Positions 35,701 to 44,497 of a stretch of DNA of 64,000 nucleotides are shown here, in pieces. The stretch comes from Catenulispora pinistramenti (GTDB lineage Bacteria > Actinomycetota > Actinomycetes > Streptomycetales > Catenulisporaceae): NCBI RefSeq assembly GCF_018274385.1, contig NZ_JAAFYZ010000028.1:1-64000 (forward strand), written 5' to 3'. The first letter of the stretch is position 1, and each line of letters begins with the position of its first letter. The notes under the pieces are model-generated. The model worked only from the letters and a program-made list of their open reading frames with translations. It had not been told where the DNA came from and did not search any database. The position numbers and the translations under genes are program-made.

Positions 35701-37307
35701 TCGTACGAGTAGCGCTTCACCACCGTGTCGTCGCCGAGGCTGTCACCGGCCACCAGGCGCAAAGAGCTGATACGCGGACCAGTGGCTGTGGCAATCGTGT
35801 CGACGGCGATGCGGTAGCCCGGGTGCTCAATCAGCGTGGGTGTCCCCTGCGCGTCCCGTATCACGTCGATGCGATTGCCGTTGCGGTCGGAGACCGCTGT
35901 CAGATCTCGAATCTGCCCCAGCTCGTTTTGAAAGTGCGTGACAGCGAAGTGCCGTGTCTGGCCGGACCAAGGGTCAGTGATCCGGACCTCATCACTGCCA
36001 CGATCCCAAACAAGCGGCCAGCGGCTCCCCCGCTCAGGCAACATCTCGCTGCCGCCGACGGGTATCCCGTAGTCCAGCCGCTGCGCGTCATCACCAGCAA
36101 AGTGGATCCCCGCCTCGTTGATCGAGATCCGCTGGTCAAGGGTGGAAGACCAACCGGGGCCGAATAGGTGACCGGTTGCATAGCCGGAGGCGTAGGCGCG
36201 ACGCAGGATCACCGGCAGTGTGCCGGGCAGTTCCAAGTCGGTGGCGTCGGTGAGCATCCACCCGGACACCACATCGACGGGGTCGGCCATCTTCCCTGCG
36301 GGCCTGGCACCGTCTGCGGTTCGGGCTTCGGCACCAACGGCGTTCTCCGAGCCTTCAGCTTCCTTGCCGAACTTCGAAGCCATTGAGTCGAACGCCTTGC
36401 CGCCAACTTTTGACAATGCTCTACCACCCAGGAAGGTAGCGCCGAGCATGCCGGCGCCCAGCAGTGCGTCTCCCCAGTGGCCTTGCATGCCGTCGCCGGC
36501 GATCTGCACGCCGGTGCCGACAAGCGCGATCAGGTTGTCGGCCTCGGCCAGACCTGCGGTGACGACGTCCACTCCGGGGATCCAGGCGGTCGCGATCGCC
36601 AGCACGTCCAGGACCGGCGCGATATCCCCGGCGATCTCGCCGATCTTCCCGCCCCACTCGGCCAGCTCCGCACCGAGGTGCTCCCACCAGTGCTTGTTGT
36701 GGATACCGTCGGACTGGGCGTGATGGATCGCCTTGGCACAGTCTTTAGCCGCGGCGATGCGATCGTCGTGTGCTTGGTTCGCCTGCGCTGTGAGCGTGGC
36801 CATGTGCGCCTTGGCGTTGCTCAGGTTGGTCTGTGCGGTGTCGTGCGCGGCTTGCGCATCGGTGACGGCCTGCGGGTTGGGGGTGGTGGCGTGGCTCTGC
36901 TGCGCTGTCTTCAGATCGTCCGCGGCGGTGTTGGCGTTGGTGGTGGCGTGCTGCAGATCGACCTGCGCATCCTGCGCTTGCCGCAAAGCTGTATCAGCTT
37001 TGGATTGGGCTGCCTGCAGCTTTGGAGCGTACGCGGATAGTGCATCGGATGCCTCGCTGTAAGACGTGTACAGCTTCTGCAGCCGCCCCGGCAACGGGCC
37101 GTAGTTGGCCTTGAATGCTTCGGCTGTCTGGCCGACCCACTCCAGCGTCGTTGTGTCCGATCCGAACGAGTTCAAGCTCCGATACGCCGACTCGACGTCG
37201 TGTGCGAAGTCACCGAACTCTTTGGCCAGAGCCTGGACCGATTCCACGACACCCGGGGTGGGATCCCCATCCAGACCCAGAATGTCCCAGCCAGACGGAC
37301 GCGCCAT
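32781..37307 (-). CDS. Rhs-repeat polymorphic toxin with unassigned C-terminal domain
   Basis: A 1508-aa protein. The N-terminal WXG100-like helical module (about 1-100, LEWVGQTAEAFKANY) and coiled coil (100-180) suggest export by a type VII-like route. A hydrophobic Gly/Ala segment (about 230-300) follows, then a DUF6531-like start of the shell (MADPVDVVSGWMLTDATDLE, about 341). Many YD repeats span about 460-1290, then the Rhs core end ETGLHYNVHRYYDP (about 1330) and FADPLGLEY (about 1372). The last about 130 residues are the toxin tip, which I cannot name. ATG has GGGGGAGGG upstream. Confidence 0.9.
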   Translation of the reverse strand: MARPSGWDILGLDGDPTPGVVESVQALAKEFGDFAHDVESAYRSLNSFGSDTTTLEWVGQTAEAFKANYGPLPGRLQKLYTSYSEASDALSAYAPKLQAAQSKADTALRQAQDAQVDLQHATTNANTAADDLKTAQQSHATTPNPQAVTDAQAAHDTAQTNLSNAKAHMATLTAQANQAHDDRIAAAKDCAKAIHHAQSDGIHNKHWWEHLGAELAEWGGKIGEIAGDIAPVLDVLAIATAWIPGVDVVTAGLAEADNLIALVGTGVQIAGDGMQGHWGDALLGAGMLGATFLGGRALSKVGGKAFDSMASKFGKEAEGSENAVGAEARTADGARPAGKMADPVDVVSGWMLTDATDLELPGTLPVILRRAYASGYATGHLFGPGWSSTLDQRISINEAGIHFAGDDAQRLDYGIPVGGSEMLPERGSRWPLVWDRGSDEVRITDPWSGQTRHFAVTHFQNELGQIRDLTAVSDRNGNRIDVIRDAQGTPTLIEHPGYRIAVDTIATATGPRISSLRLVAGDSLGDDTVVKRYSYDQRGRLTGVINSSGSPFTYEWDENDRIIAWRDRGGYRYGYVYDHLDRVVRGEGAFLAGSFRYDPANRTTVFTNSLGHVTTFVYDENGHITAETDPLGNTTSTLSDLYGRVLSRTDPLGNITTLYRDEAGDIQSVVTADGSTVQFGHNRLHQVVSAVYPDGAEWRREYDERGNLTSVTDPSDAVVKFVYSDDGAPIAVTDQVGAVTRFTNDRAGLSLTVLDPLGGLTQADRDSAGRMVRVTNPSGAVTAFEWNVEGQPVARVDPDGARTVWHHDASGRLVRIVDPVGATTVFEPGPVETLMARTGPDGVRHTFTYDSELNLVEVGNPAGATWHYHYDAAGRLASETDFIGRTLAYEYDALGQLVMRTTRVGQRMTLEHDSAGNVVALRTPDGDYRYSYDSTGHMVNAAGPDNAVAFEYDPLGRVAAETVDGRTMRYGYDPAGRLVRRVTASGIESDWTYDAAGRPTGLAAGDDHVSFRFDEAGREIERLFSAGASLARGYDAVGRLVTQDLLAGSAGGMHSVFGRTWAWRADGTPEELQDTLRGVIRHYISDRAGRVTTVTAQGWTEDYAYEAFGNATLKDADPNGRPSGAVPEEATSAASSGAMRTLIRRAGRIHFEHDDAGRLIRTVRRTLDGRRRVWEYSWDSQDRLVQAVTPDNGTWHYIYDPLGRRTEKRRVGDDGAIAEQTVFSWDGPRLAEQQTPGARGSSVTLTWDYDPGTYRPAAQRRRGRSGDDADQDRIDEAFHAIVTDLVGTPTELVTPDGHVAWHTTTTLWGRTTSTVAEAGLDCPLRFPGQYYDAETGLHYNVHRYYDPDAAAYLTPDPLGLAPAPNDHAYAPNPLIFADPLGLEYEGAHYGEGFNTVNPDLPKPYINPKGNWTNDVYTVRQQAMLPHMSGSTVDGKSQFLFNSEPEKITLDAAAYADAHGLWVGNKARVYIENGPVGIVGKTGELTNWIRVTREGRMVHSWPVGPPSNG

Positions 37308-37490
37308 CAGTCGAACCCTCCCCCGAGTGTGCTGCTTAAATCAAGCGTGAGCAGTTGCTGGGCCAGCGCTGCTGGCCTCGGCCTCCCCTACTCACAACGA
37401 GAAATGAGTCTACAAAGCGGTCAGGATCTCGGTAACCCCCGAGCATGATTTGGTTGCGCTCTGTTCCGACCGTGTACGCGACCCATTGGG

Positions 37491-40040
37491 CTACGCCACC
37501 GAGTTGGTCATCATCGCTGCGAGGTGTGCGCTGGGCGTTGTCCCCAGCTGCGCAAGGAGATCGACCAGATCGCGAAAGCGGCGATCGGCAGCATGCCGCT
37601 GACCGAGGTCAAGGTGGAGGCTGATCAACGACTCATAAAGCCCCTGGTTCCAAGGTTCCATGCGAATCGCCCGATCCAGCACGTCAAGAGCTCTCTCGGG
37701 GTCCGAGGTACGTACCAACTCGGCGAGGCTCTGGTGTGTGTCGATGATGCGTGTCCAGTACTGCTCGCGAAACGGGCGGAGCCAGATCTCGTAAGGTTCG
37801 GTGAGCTTGTTCGCCCGCTCGATCGCGTAGCCGAGTTCCCCGCGATACAGCTCTACCGCGGCGGTCAACTCCTCGATGCGAGTGGCAGCGTCCACCCCAT
37901 CGCGACGCTTGATCAGTTCGTCAAACTGCCAGAGGTCGCTGTCGAAGTATTCGGGATTCAGATAGGCCACGCCGACGCTTCGATCCTTGGGGAAGAACTC
38001 AAGCTTGTCTCCGTAGATGCCGGCAAGGGCCGTACGGGTGTGGGACAACGCCGTGGTGAGGTGGGCCCTGCGCTTATCAGGGTCGTCTTCGGGCCACAGG
38101 TCGGCTGCCAAGGCAGCGCGGCTTACGCCGTTCCGATGGAGCACGAGGTACGTAAGCAACGCGATGAGCTGGACACGGACGTCAGCGGTTGCGTCACGGC
38201 CACCGCAGAGGATCTGGACCGGGCCAAGGATGTTGATCATGATGGCCTCCGACGCGGCCGGCTTCGCGTGGGAGGCCTGCGGAGGGATCGACGCCGACTC
38301 CATAGGGGTTCGCGGCGCGGGTGGTGCGGAGACCGCGGGTTTCACTGAGGATTCAGCCGTGGCGTCAGGATCGCTCCATGCCAAGGGCAAGTGTCCGAAA
38401 AGATCGCGTGCTTCGGGCAGGCTGAGATGATAGGCAGTCCCGCCTTCCAGTGCATTTGCTGCCGGACCACTTGCAGTGATCTCGAAAGCGGCGTTGATGT
38501 TCGCGACGCTGTTTGCCTGTCGGTTGCCGAGGTAGATCGGCACCACACGGCCTGTGGGCGCCTCCGTAGGCTCGTCCGACGGAGTAGCGAGCAGGAGACA
38601 ACGATCGGCTGTCGTGGAATTCGCTTCCTTCACAGCTTCTGCGTAGTCGGCGCAGACGGTCAGGTGCTCGACGCGCCGCGCGGCCAACTCGTCGCCCAGC
38701 AAGGCACGTAGGTCGGCGTCTGTCGTCACCACGGGAAAGGCAACCGAACTCGCCAAGAATCCGCCAGCCGTTAGACAGCTGAGCAGAAGTGCTCGCGCAG
38801 CGTCCTGCGCACCGCCGCCAGCGAGCGCGAGGCCGTTGCCCGCAGCGGTCTCCAGCAAAATCGGTCGTCCATCACAGACCCCGAGATAGACCGCCTCCGG
38901 TGCGCGCATCTCCGCTAGAACCGGTGGGACCGGTTCTACATCGCTGACCGGAACCGAGTCGATATAGGGATCCTCGTCATGGAATCCGAGTACGCCCGCA
39001 GCCTGAAGCAGCGACGTCTCGGTGTCGCTGAGCCTGGGCGTCGGCGGGACAAGTTCGTCGGGATCCCGGCGTGGCGGGCGAACGCGGGAGCGAATCCGCG
39101 CGGCGGCCAGGGCTGCTGTGAACCCGGCCGCGAGGGTGAGGCTGACGTAGCCGCCGCTCGGCAGATCCACCGCGACGGGGCGGCGCACGACGGGGCGCAC
39201 AGCAGACGAGTTGTCCACGCGATGGTGGGGTCCCGAGAAGGCAGGAGTCGAAAGCGCGCTATCGCGTTCACCAGCTGCGTTCGGAACCACCGATGTCGAT
39301 CCTGCCCGCACGGTCCTGGTCGCCGCGGAAGCTTGCGAAGGCACGGTCTTATGCCCGGGGGTGACCTCTGAGTCACCACGGGGTAGCACAAGCCGCCAGC
39401 CAGGCTGGATCAAGTTCGGATCGGTGAGAACGCGGCCATCGTCCTGGATCCGATGGCGGTTCAGCTCGAAGATCTCCCTCCACCGTTCACCATCCCCGAG
39501 GTACCTAGCAGCGATGTCCCACAGACGGTCTCCTACGACGACGACATGGATCGCGTTCTCAGAGGCGACGCTGACAGCGCCCCCTGACAGGCCGCCAACC
39601 TCCGTTCCACCATGCGTGCTGGTCGTAGCCACAGCAACGCCAAATGTCCCGCGTGCCGCGATGATGCTGAGAGCGATACTGGTCAGGAACCGGCCGGCAA
39701 GGTTGGCGTTCTCCATTGTCGGCATCACCACGCCAGTCCGCAGGCAACGTGCGGTGTCGGCGACGGCGCCTGGCAGTTGCACAGCGATCTGCAGTGTGAA
39801 GAGTGCCCACAGTATCCACGCGGCAGAGACCAGGACGTCGATCAACGCCTGGTCAGGGAACAGCTTGGCTGCGTCCAACCAGCCGGTGACGTCCGTATAG
39901 TCGGGCACGTGGTTCGGCACGGGAGACCAGTAGAAGCACGACAAGCCCCACGGCAGACCGCCGACGATCCCCACGAGCACCACCAACAACAGCGTCGGCC
40001 GGGCGATGCGAAGGAGTGCTCGCACATCAGAGCCTTTCAT
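37491..40040 (-). CDS. Membrane LysM protein with BTAD/SARP-like C-terminal regulator domain
   Basis: An 849-aa protein. Helices lie near 12-32, 65-85 and 115-135, followed by a LysM motif (HVVVVGDRLWDIAARYLGDG to IQPGWRLVLP, about 165-218) and another helix (about 300). A long linker leads to an OmpR-type winged helix (about 605-690, LLTYLVLHRNGVSRAALAAD) and a BTAD all-helical domain to the end. Such LysM-BTAD proteins usually neighbour Tad pilus loci in actinobacteria, as here. It may sense the wall and regulate the Tad operon. Confidence 0.85.
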   Translation of the reverse strand: MKGSDVRALLRIARPTLLLVVLVGIVGGLPWGLSCFYWSPVPNHVPDYTDVTGWLDAAKLFPDQALIDVLVSAAWILWALFTLQIAVQLPGAVADTARCLRTGVVMPTMENANLAGRFLTSIALSIIAARGTFGVAVATTSTHGGTEVGGLSGGAVSVASENAIHVVVVGDRLWDIAARYLGDGERWREIFELNRHRIQDDGRVLTDPNLIQPGWRLVLPRGDSEVTPGHKTVPSQASAATRTVRAGSTSVVPNAAGERDSALSTPAFSGPHHRVDNSSAVRPVVRRPVAVDLPSGGYVSLTLAAGFTAALAAARIRSRVRPPRRDPDELVPPTPRLSDTETSLLQAAGVLGFHDEDPYIDSVPVSDVEPVPPVLAEMRAPEAVYLGVCDGRPILLETAAGNGLALAGGGAQDAARALLLSCLTAGGFLASSVAFPVVTTDADLRALLGDELAARRVEHLTVCADYAEAVKEANSTTADRCLLLATPSDEPTEAPTGRVVPIYLGNRQANSVANINAAFEITASGPAANALEGGTAYHLSLPEARDLFGHLPLAWSDPDATAESSVKPAVSAPPAPRTPMESASIPPQASHAKPAASEAIMINILGPVQILCGGRDATADVRVQLIALLTYLVLHRNGVSRAALAADLWPEDDPDKRRAHLTTALSHTRTALAGIYGDKLEFFPKDRSVGVAYLNPEYFDSDLWQFDELIKRRDGVDAATRIEELTAAVELYRGELGYAIERANKLTEPYEIWLRPFREQYWTRIIDTHQSLAELVRTSDPERALDVLDRAIRMEPWNQGLYESLISLHLDLGQRHAADRRFRDLVDLLAQLGTTPSAHLAAMMTNSVA

Positions 40041-40286
40041 TGGCTGAATTCATGGGCTCGTGGTCGCTAGGATCGGTCGCGAAATCGTGCAGGAACATCG
40101 CGGACAGAACCGCGCCAGCGTATAAAGCCACAGGTCGCCGCGTTGGAGAGCCGAACACGTGTCGTTGCGACGTCACCCCATCGGGCGATCAGCCCAACGA
40201 GGCGCCGGAGCAATGACTCGGGTGGTGGTGGCGATCCAAGAACGGCGCCACTGCCGTCAAGGTCGCCGTCCCCATAGGGTGGGTTC

Positions 40287-40910
40287 ATGAGCGCGCGACG
40301 ATTCAACGGCCTCATCCTCGACTTCTTCGGCGTCCTGACATCGAACATGGTCGAGGTCACCACACAGTTCGTACTACGGGAAAAGCTTCATCCCTCAGCA
40401 TTCCTGCGCGCGTGGTCCGACCCCCGCGGACAGGAGCTCTACCGGAAGCTGGAGCTGGGCGAGATCGATCAGGCGGCCTGGAACACAGGGTTCGCTCCGC
40501 TGATCGGTGCCGAGCCGGACAACCTCATGGAACGCATGTGCTGGGACCTGTACCCGGCTCATGAAGTACTGAAGGTAGCCAAACAAGCGCGAGCAGCAGG
40601 CATAAGGACAGCAGTGCTGTCGAACTCCATGGGACGCCAGCCATACGACCCGTATGCGCCATACGACCTGCGCGGCAATTTCGATGAGGTCGTGCTGTCG
40701 GGCGAACACGGCATGCGTAAGCCCGATCCTGCGATTTTCCGCCTCGTTCTGGAACGGCTCGGGTTGACCGCTGAGCAGTGCGTGTTCGTCGACGACTCGG
40801 AGGAAAACCTTCAGGCTGCTTCGGACCTCGGGATGACGATCGTGTTCTCGCTGGACGAACGCGTGGTCGCACAGAGGCTCCGGATGTTGTTCGGTCTACC
40901 CGACCTGTAG
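40287..40910 (+). CDS. HAD-superfamily (subfamily IA) phosphatase-like hydrolase
   Basis: A 207-aa cytoplasmic enzyme. Motif I is LILDFFGVLTS (nucleophile Asp, with the second Asp replaced as in many YihX-like members). Motif II is TAVLSNS, motif III KPDPAIF, and motif IV CVFVDDSEENL. Substrate unknown. It is convergent with the XRE regulator, their stops overlapping by about 15 bp. Confidence 0.88.
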   Translation: MSARRFNGLILDFFGVLTSNMVEVTTQFVLREKLHPSAFLRAWSDPRGQELYRKLELGEIDQAAWNTGFAPLIGAEPDNLMERMCWDLYPAHEVLKVAKQARAAGIRTAVLSNSMGRQPYDPYAPYDLRGNFDEVVLSGEHGMRKPDPAIFRLVLERLGLTAEQCVFVDDSEENLQAASDLGMTIVFSLDERVVAQRLRMLFGLPDL

Positions 40911-42185
40911 AAACTCCCTCACCGCGGGATTTGATGTGTGCGCTGCTAGTTTGCGTCGCAACCCGACCAGCGTCGAAGACGAGCGGGCCGAATCAACCGA
41001 GCCTAGACAGCGGGCGGCATGCCGGGCCTGCGCCACAGCCGCGTCAAGGTCGTGCATAGCCAAGTGAGCCTCGGCAGCGCGGGCAAGGTAGATGGCATGG
41101 GACCGTGGATACTGGACGTCTCCGGGGTAGACGGCTTGAGCGGCGTTGAAGCAACTCAGGGCTCTGGAAGGATCGTTCATTTCCAGCGCCGACGAGCCGG
41201 CGATCATCTCCACTTCTCCTCTGGTAACCCAGTACAGGAACGGCGGATCATCGTCGTGCGGGCCCTTGTCCACCAGTACGCGGGCGGCCTCCAGAGCCCG
41301 GGCGCTTCCACGGAGGTCGTTCGTTTTGGACAATGCTCGCGCTTTGCGGGCGGCGAGCATGGCGCGCATCTTCGGCGTGGCATTGCGGGACACTGACGTC
41401 TCCGCTGCGTCCAGGAGGTTGACCGCGTTCTGCGGGTTGCCCGCGGTGTAGTGCTGAATCGCCATGAACGACATCGCGTAGGCCCCGGCGATCGCGTCCC
41501 CCGCTGTGGCCGAGGCCCGGAGTGAGGTTTCGAAGAACCGTTCTGCCGATGCGTGCCGACCGGAGTCGAACATGTTCCACGCGACCTGCCGGGCTGCCTC
41601 GCTTGCCATGCTGTACGCATTGTCTTCGGCGGTGCCGTTCAGATGCCCGGCTCTGAGGAGTTCGACGATCATCGCGAGCTCGCTGCGCGCGTAGCGTGCG
41701 ATGTCACCGCTGCCGAACTCATCATCGAGGTGCCTCAGGTAATCGAGTCGCTTCTCGATATGACCGAGTAGTCGTGGCGCAGCGACAAGCGGGGGGCTGC
41801 TCGCTGTCGCCGGCTCGTCTTGGGCCCCGAGGGCCGTGGACCAGTGACCGATCAACGTGGTCAACGCCGCCGCACCTGTTGTCACGACGAAGTTCCGACG
41901 GTCCAAGCCGCCTCCATTTGCCATTTCCGTCAGGGCCGCGAAGGCCCCCTGACGGTTCCATGGTGCCTCCTGCGCAGCCGTTCCGTCGACCATTGCGCCG
42001 AATGCGCCACCGGTCGCCAAGACGCGGTCGTAGGCCTTGGCGACGTCGCAAGTGACGGGCTTCGTCCCGTTCTCCACGTTGCGCAGGTGACTCTCAGAGT
42101 AGCCCGCTGCACGCGCGAACACGTTGAAGGCCAGCCCCGAACGCCGCCGAGCGGCTCGCAGTTCGGCTCCTAGCTCTTCCGTCAT
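40896..42185 (-). CDS. XRE-family regulator with TPR-like C-terminus
   Basis: A 429-aa protein. The N-terminal XRE HTH (LGAELRAARRRSGLAFNVFA to SESHLRNVENGTK, about 1-60) precedes an all-helical TPR-like region (about 130-420), as in Streptomyces regulators of differentiation or signalling that pair with ATPase-like proteins. ATG 42185 is preceded by AAGGGCGG; the open frame continues upstream to 43139 only as the shadow of the divergent genes. Divergent from the small gene at 42312. Confidence 0.85.
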   Translation of the reverse strand: MTEELGAELRAARRRSGLAFNVFARAAGYSESHLRNVENGTKPVTCDVAKAYDRVLATGGAFGAMVDGTAAQEAPWNRQGAFAALTEMANGGGLDRRNFVVTTGAAALTTLIGHWSTALGAQDEPATASSPPLVAAPRLLGHIEKRLDYLRHLDDEFGSGDIARYARSELAMIVELLRAGHLNGTAEDNAYSMASEAARQVAWNMFDSGRHASAERFFETSLRASATAGDAIAGAYAMSFMAIQHYTAGNPQNAVNLLDAAETSVSRNATPKMRAMLAARKARALSKTNDLRGSARALEAARVLVDKGPHDDDPPFLYWVTRGEVEMIAGSSALEMNDPSRALSCFNAAQAVYPGDVQYPRSHAIYLARAAEAHLAMHDLDAAVAQARHAARCLGSVDSARSSSTLVGLRRKLAAHTSNPAVREFLQVG

Positions 42186-42311
42186 GATGCCGCCCTTGCC
42201 GGAAAAGGAATCGCCTGGGAATCGGTCAGCGTCATTGTTCCCCGTCCGGTGACGCGGTGTGCTCATTTCGGCGCAGATCGCGTCGGCCTTACGGGAAAGC
42301 GGGAGGAAATC

Positions 42312-42674
42312 GTGGGCCTCACCAGCATCGACGAGCCTTTCGATGGTTCGCACACCACAGCACCCCCAAAGTGTGAGAGCGCGAAGGCTTCGATCCTCAG
42401 CCGAGTCACGCAAGAGGGTCACACAGACAGCTATGGCGTGTTGCTGCACCTCGTCGCAGTCATGGGCAGGGAGCCGAAGGCACTCAACCCTCGAACGGAG
42501 AAAGAGCTCGCCGAGTGGAGCGGCCACTTCCGGGGCTTGAAATCCGCGCTGCTTTGCCTGGTGATGCACGAACGGAAGGTTGAGCCCAGTTCCGCCGCAC
42601 TGGTCGTCTATCGGCACGTCAAGAGCGCAACGGACGATCTGGACCGTCGCGGCGGCAGCGAGACCGGAGGGTGA
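42312..42674 (+). CDS. Small hypothetical protein upstream of the HATPase-HTH gene
   Basis: A 120-aa protein. GTG 42312 follows GGGAGGAAATC, a strong RBS, so it is chosen over the longer frame from 42249. It is mostly helical (GVLLHLVAVMG, LKSALLCLVMHERKV), with no known family. It ends 3 nt before the next ATG, so the two are co-translated; divergent from the XRE gene. Confidence 0.65.
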   Translation: MGLTSIDEPFDGSHTTAPPKCESAKASILSRVTQEGHTDSYGVLLHLVAVMGREPKALNPRTEKELAEWSGHFRGLKSALLCLVMHERKVEPSSAALVVYRHVKSATDDLDRRGGSETGG

Positions 42675-42677
42675 GCC

Positions 42678-43862
42678 ATGTCCTACTGGTCCAAGACCTT
42701 CGACGGACGTCCTGAACACGTATCGGAAGTAAGGGAGTTCACGCGCAAGGCGATCGGTGACTATGACGGTGTCGACCTGGTGGAACTGGTCGCCTCCGAG
42801 CTGGCTGGCAATGCGGTCCGGCACAGCGACAGCGGCGAACCTGGCGGAGAGTTCACGCTGCATCTTGCGACGTTCCTCGACCGATGGCAGGTCCGCGTAG
42901 ATGACGCGGGCGGGCCGAAGGTGCCGCACATCTGCGAGCCGAAGCCGATCGACAGCATCGCGGACCTGGATGCTTTCGGCGACGAGGTCGAGACCGGACG
43001 AGGCTTGGCACTCGTCGCGGCGGTGTCGTCGAAATGGGGCGTGCTCGGAGACCAGGCCGGCCACGCTGTGTGGGTCGAGATCTTGATGCCCCAGGAGATG
43101 GCTGCGCGAAAGGTGTTCGGAGTTCGTGGGACCGTCCACAGGGGCTGGAGCGCCATGACGCTGCGAGTTGACGATGCGGCGGAGCAGAACCTCGCACGGA
43201 TCGTCGGTGGCCTGCGAGCTGTACGACTGGTTACCACACTTTCCCAGAACGCCCTGTCGTCAGGTCTGCCAGTTCGGGGAAGAGCAATCTCCGAGTGGGA
43301 GACCGGACTCGTAGAACCGACCTTGGATCACCTGATGCAGTGGTCGCGTGAGCTCGGCCGACGCCTCGTGATCGTCGGTCCGGACAACGAATTGCGGGAT
43401 GGATCACCACGTCCGCGCGCTGGCGAGACCTGGGAGGTTCTCCAGAGACGACGGCTGGCTTCGCCTTTGAGAAACCGTCGCTTGGCCTTGCGGCTGACAC
43501 AGAAGGAACTCGGTGAACTGGTCGGCGTCAGCCGGGACTCGATCCAACGGTGGGAGCACGCTCACGTACCTCCGCGACCGATTGCGCTGATCGTTTGGGC
43601 GCACAAGCTGGAGTGCTCCCTGGCCCTGCAGGCAATCGATGTGCCAGCCACCGGGCTGGTCTCAGGAGTCGGCGGATTCGGGGTGCGCGGTGGCGGCGGC
43701 GTGCATGGTCATGGTGTTCATGCCGATCAGCCCGAGCAGCCAGGTGCGGTGCGAGGCGGAAACAGTAACGGTCACAGCACCAGAGGTCGCTGTGACGCTT
43801 CCACTGTCACCAGTGGCCGCCAGGTATTGCTTGGCCGCCAAGGCAGCAGCGGTCTCGTCTAG
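42678..43862 (+). CDS. HATPase (anti-sigma-type) fused to two HTH segments, tail antisense to TadG gene
   Basis: A 394-aa protein. Residues about 1-140 form an HATPase_c_2/RsbW-like kinase domain (ELVASELAGNAVRHSDSG N-box, GRGLALVAAVSSKWG G-box). An HTH-like region follows (about 180-215, LSQNALSSGLPVRGRAISEW), then a clear XRE HTH (about 262-310, LALRLTQKELGELVGVSRDS). From about residue 328 the sequence becomes Gly/His/Gln-rich low-complexity and overlaps the minus-strand TadG-like gene by 201 nt, so the original stop may have been lost. Confidence 0.75.
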   Translation: MSYWSKTFDGRPEHVSEVREFTRKAIGDYDGVDLVELVASELAGNAVRHSDSGEPGGEFTLHLATFLDRWQVRVDDAGGPKVPHICEPKPIDSIADLDAFGDEVETGRGLALVAAVSSKWGVLGDQAGHAVWVEILMPQEMAARKVFGVRGTVHRGWSAMTLRVDDAAEQNLARIVGGLRAVRLVTTLSQNALSSGLPVRGRAISEWETGLVEPTLDHLMQWSRELGRRLVIVGPDNELRDGSPRPRAGETWEVLQRRRLASPLRNRRLALRLTQKELGELVGVSRDSIQRWEHAHVPPRPIALIVWAHKLECSLALQAIDVPATGLVSGVGGFGVRGGGGVHGHGVHADQPEQPGAVRGGNSNGHSTRGRCDASTVTSGRQVLLGRQGSSGLV

Positions 43863-44087
43863 GACACGTGTCCCGGTGCGGTGGAAGATCCCGATGTCGA
43901 GCTGTTCGGCTCCGGCGCGAGCGGCCTCAGACGCCTCGTCCACGGCCCGGACTTGCGTGGCCAAGGCGGATCCGCCGTCGCCGACGAGACCGGTGAACAG
44001 CAATAGCGCGGCGAACACGATGACGATGACGATGAACGCCGTTACCGATCCATCTTCCGGATCTCGATACCTCAGCCTGCGGATCAC
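43662..44087 (-). CDS. TadG/Rv3654c-like pseudopilin, Tad pilus
   Basis: A 141-aa protein with an N-terminal GSVTAFIVIVIVFAALLLFT helix preceded by a processing-like Gly, and an extracytoplasmic domain. This fits the TadE/TadG-like minor pilin found last in actinobacterial Tad operons. GTG 44087 overlaps the previous stop (GTGA). Its 3' half is overlapped by the convergent HATPase gene. Confidence 0.75.
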   Translation of the reverse strand: MIRRLRYRDPEDGSVTAFIVIVIVFAALLLFTGLVGDGGSALATQVRAVDEASEAARAGAEQLDIGIFHRTGTRVLDETAAALAAKQYLAATGDSGSVTATSGAVTVTVSASHRTWLLGLIGMNTMTMHAAATAHPESADS

Positions 44088-44497
44088 GGAGCGTCCGCCT
44101 GACGCCAGGTGTCGATCCCGGACACCATCCGCTCGCTGATCTGTATTGTGCCTGGGAAGCCGACACCAGTGATGTCCGCGAGCCGCGGATGGCAATCCAC
44201 TGTCACGGCGACAGTGCCACCTGGGCGGAATGCGGAGGTGTCGACGATGACATTCGGGTGCGGGCACGACATGCTGCTGTCGGCATCCACCGTCGCGTAC
44301 GCGGCGGCGACGGCCTGATCCGCGCTGCGGGCCAGCGACGCAGCCCGTGCAGCTGAGCCGGCGGCGGTCTCGGCCAGCATCTGCGCCTCGGTAACGCGCC
44401 CCAGACCGACGGTGAACAAAACCACCAGTATCAACAGAGGAGTGGCTACAACGAGCTCGACGGCCGCACTACCCTCCTCACGGTCTCGCGACGTCAT
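44084..44497 (-). CDS. TadE-family minor pilin
   Basis: A 137-aa protein. EEGSAAVELVVATPLLILVV (about 7-26) is the TadE signature: a Gly-Ser cleavage region, the invariant Glu at +5-like position and a hydrophobic helix. Two Cys (MSCPHP, VDCHPR) could bond outside. It is coupled by overlaps to both neighbours in the Tad operon. Confidence 0.85.
   Translation of the reverse strand: MTSRDREEGSAAVELVVATPLLILVVLFTVGLGRVTEAQMLAETAAGSAARAASLARSADQAVAAAYATVDADSSMSCPHPNVIVDTSAFRPGGTVAVTVDCHPRLADITGVGFPGTIQISERMVSGIDTWRQADAP

Noticed and set aside
42186-43139. Long minus-strand extension of the XRE regulator to 747 codons
   Set aside because: It is antisense to two plus-strand genes with good RBSs; ATG 42185 has its own RBS and starts the HTH domain directly.
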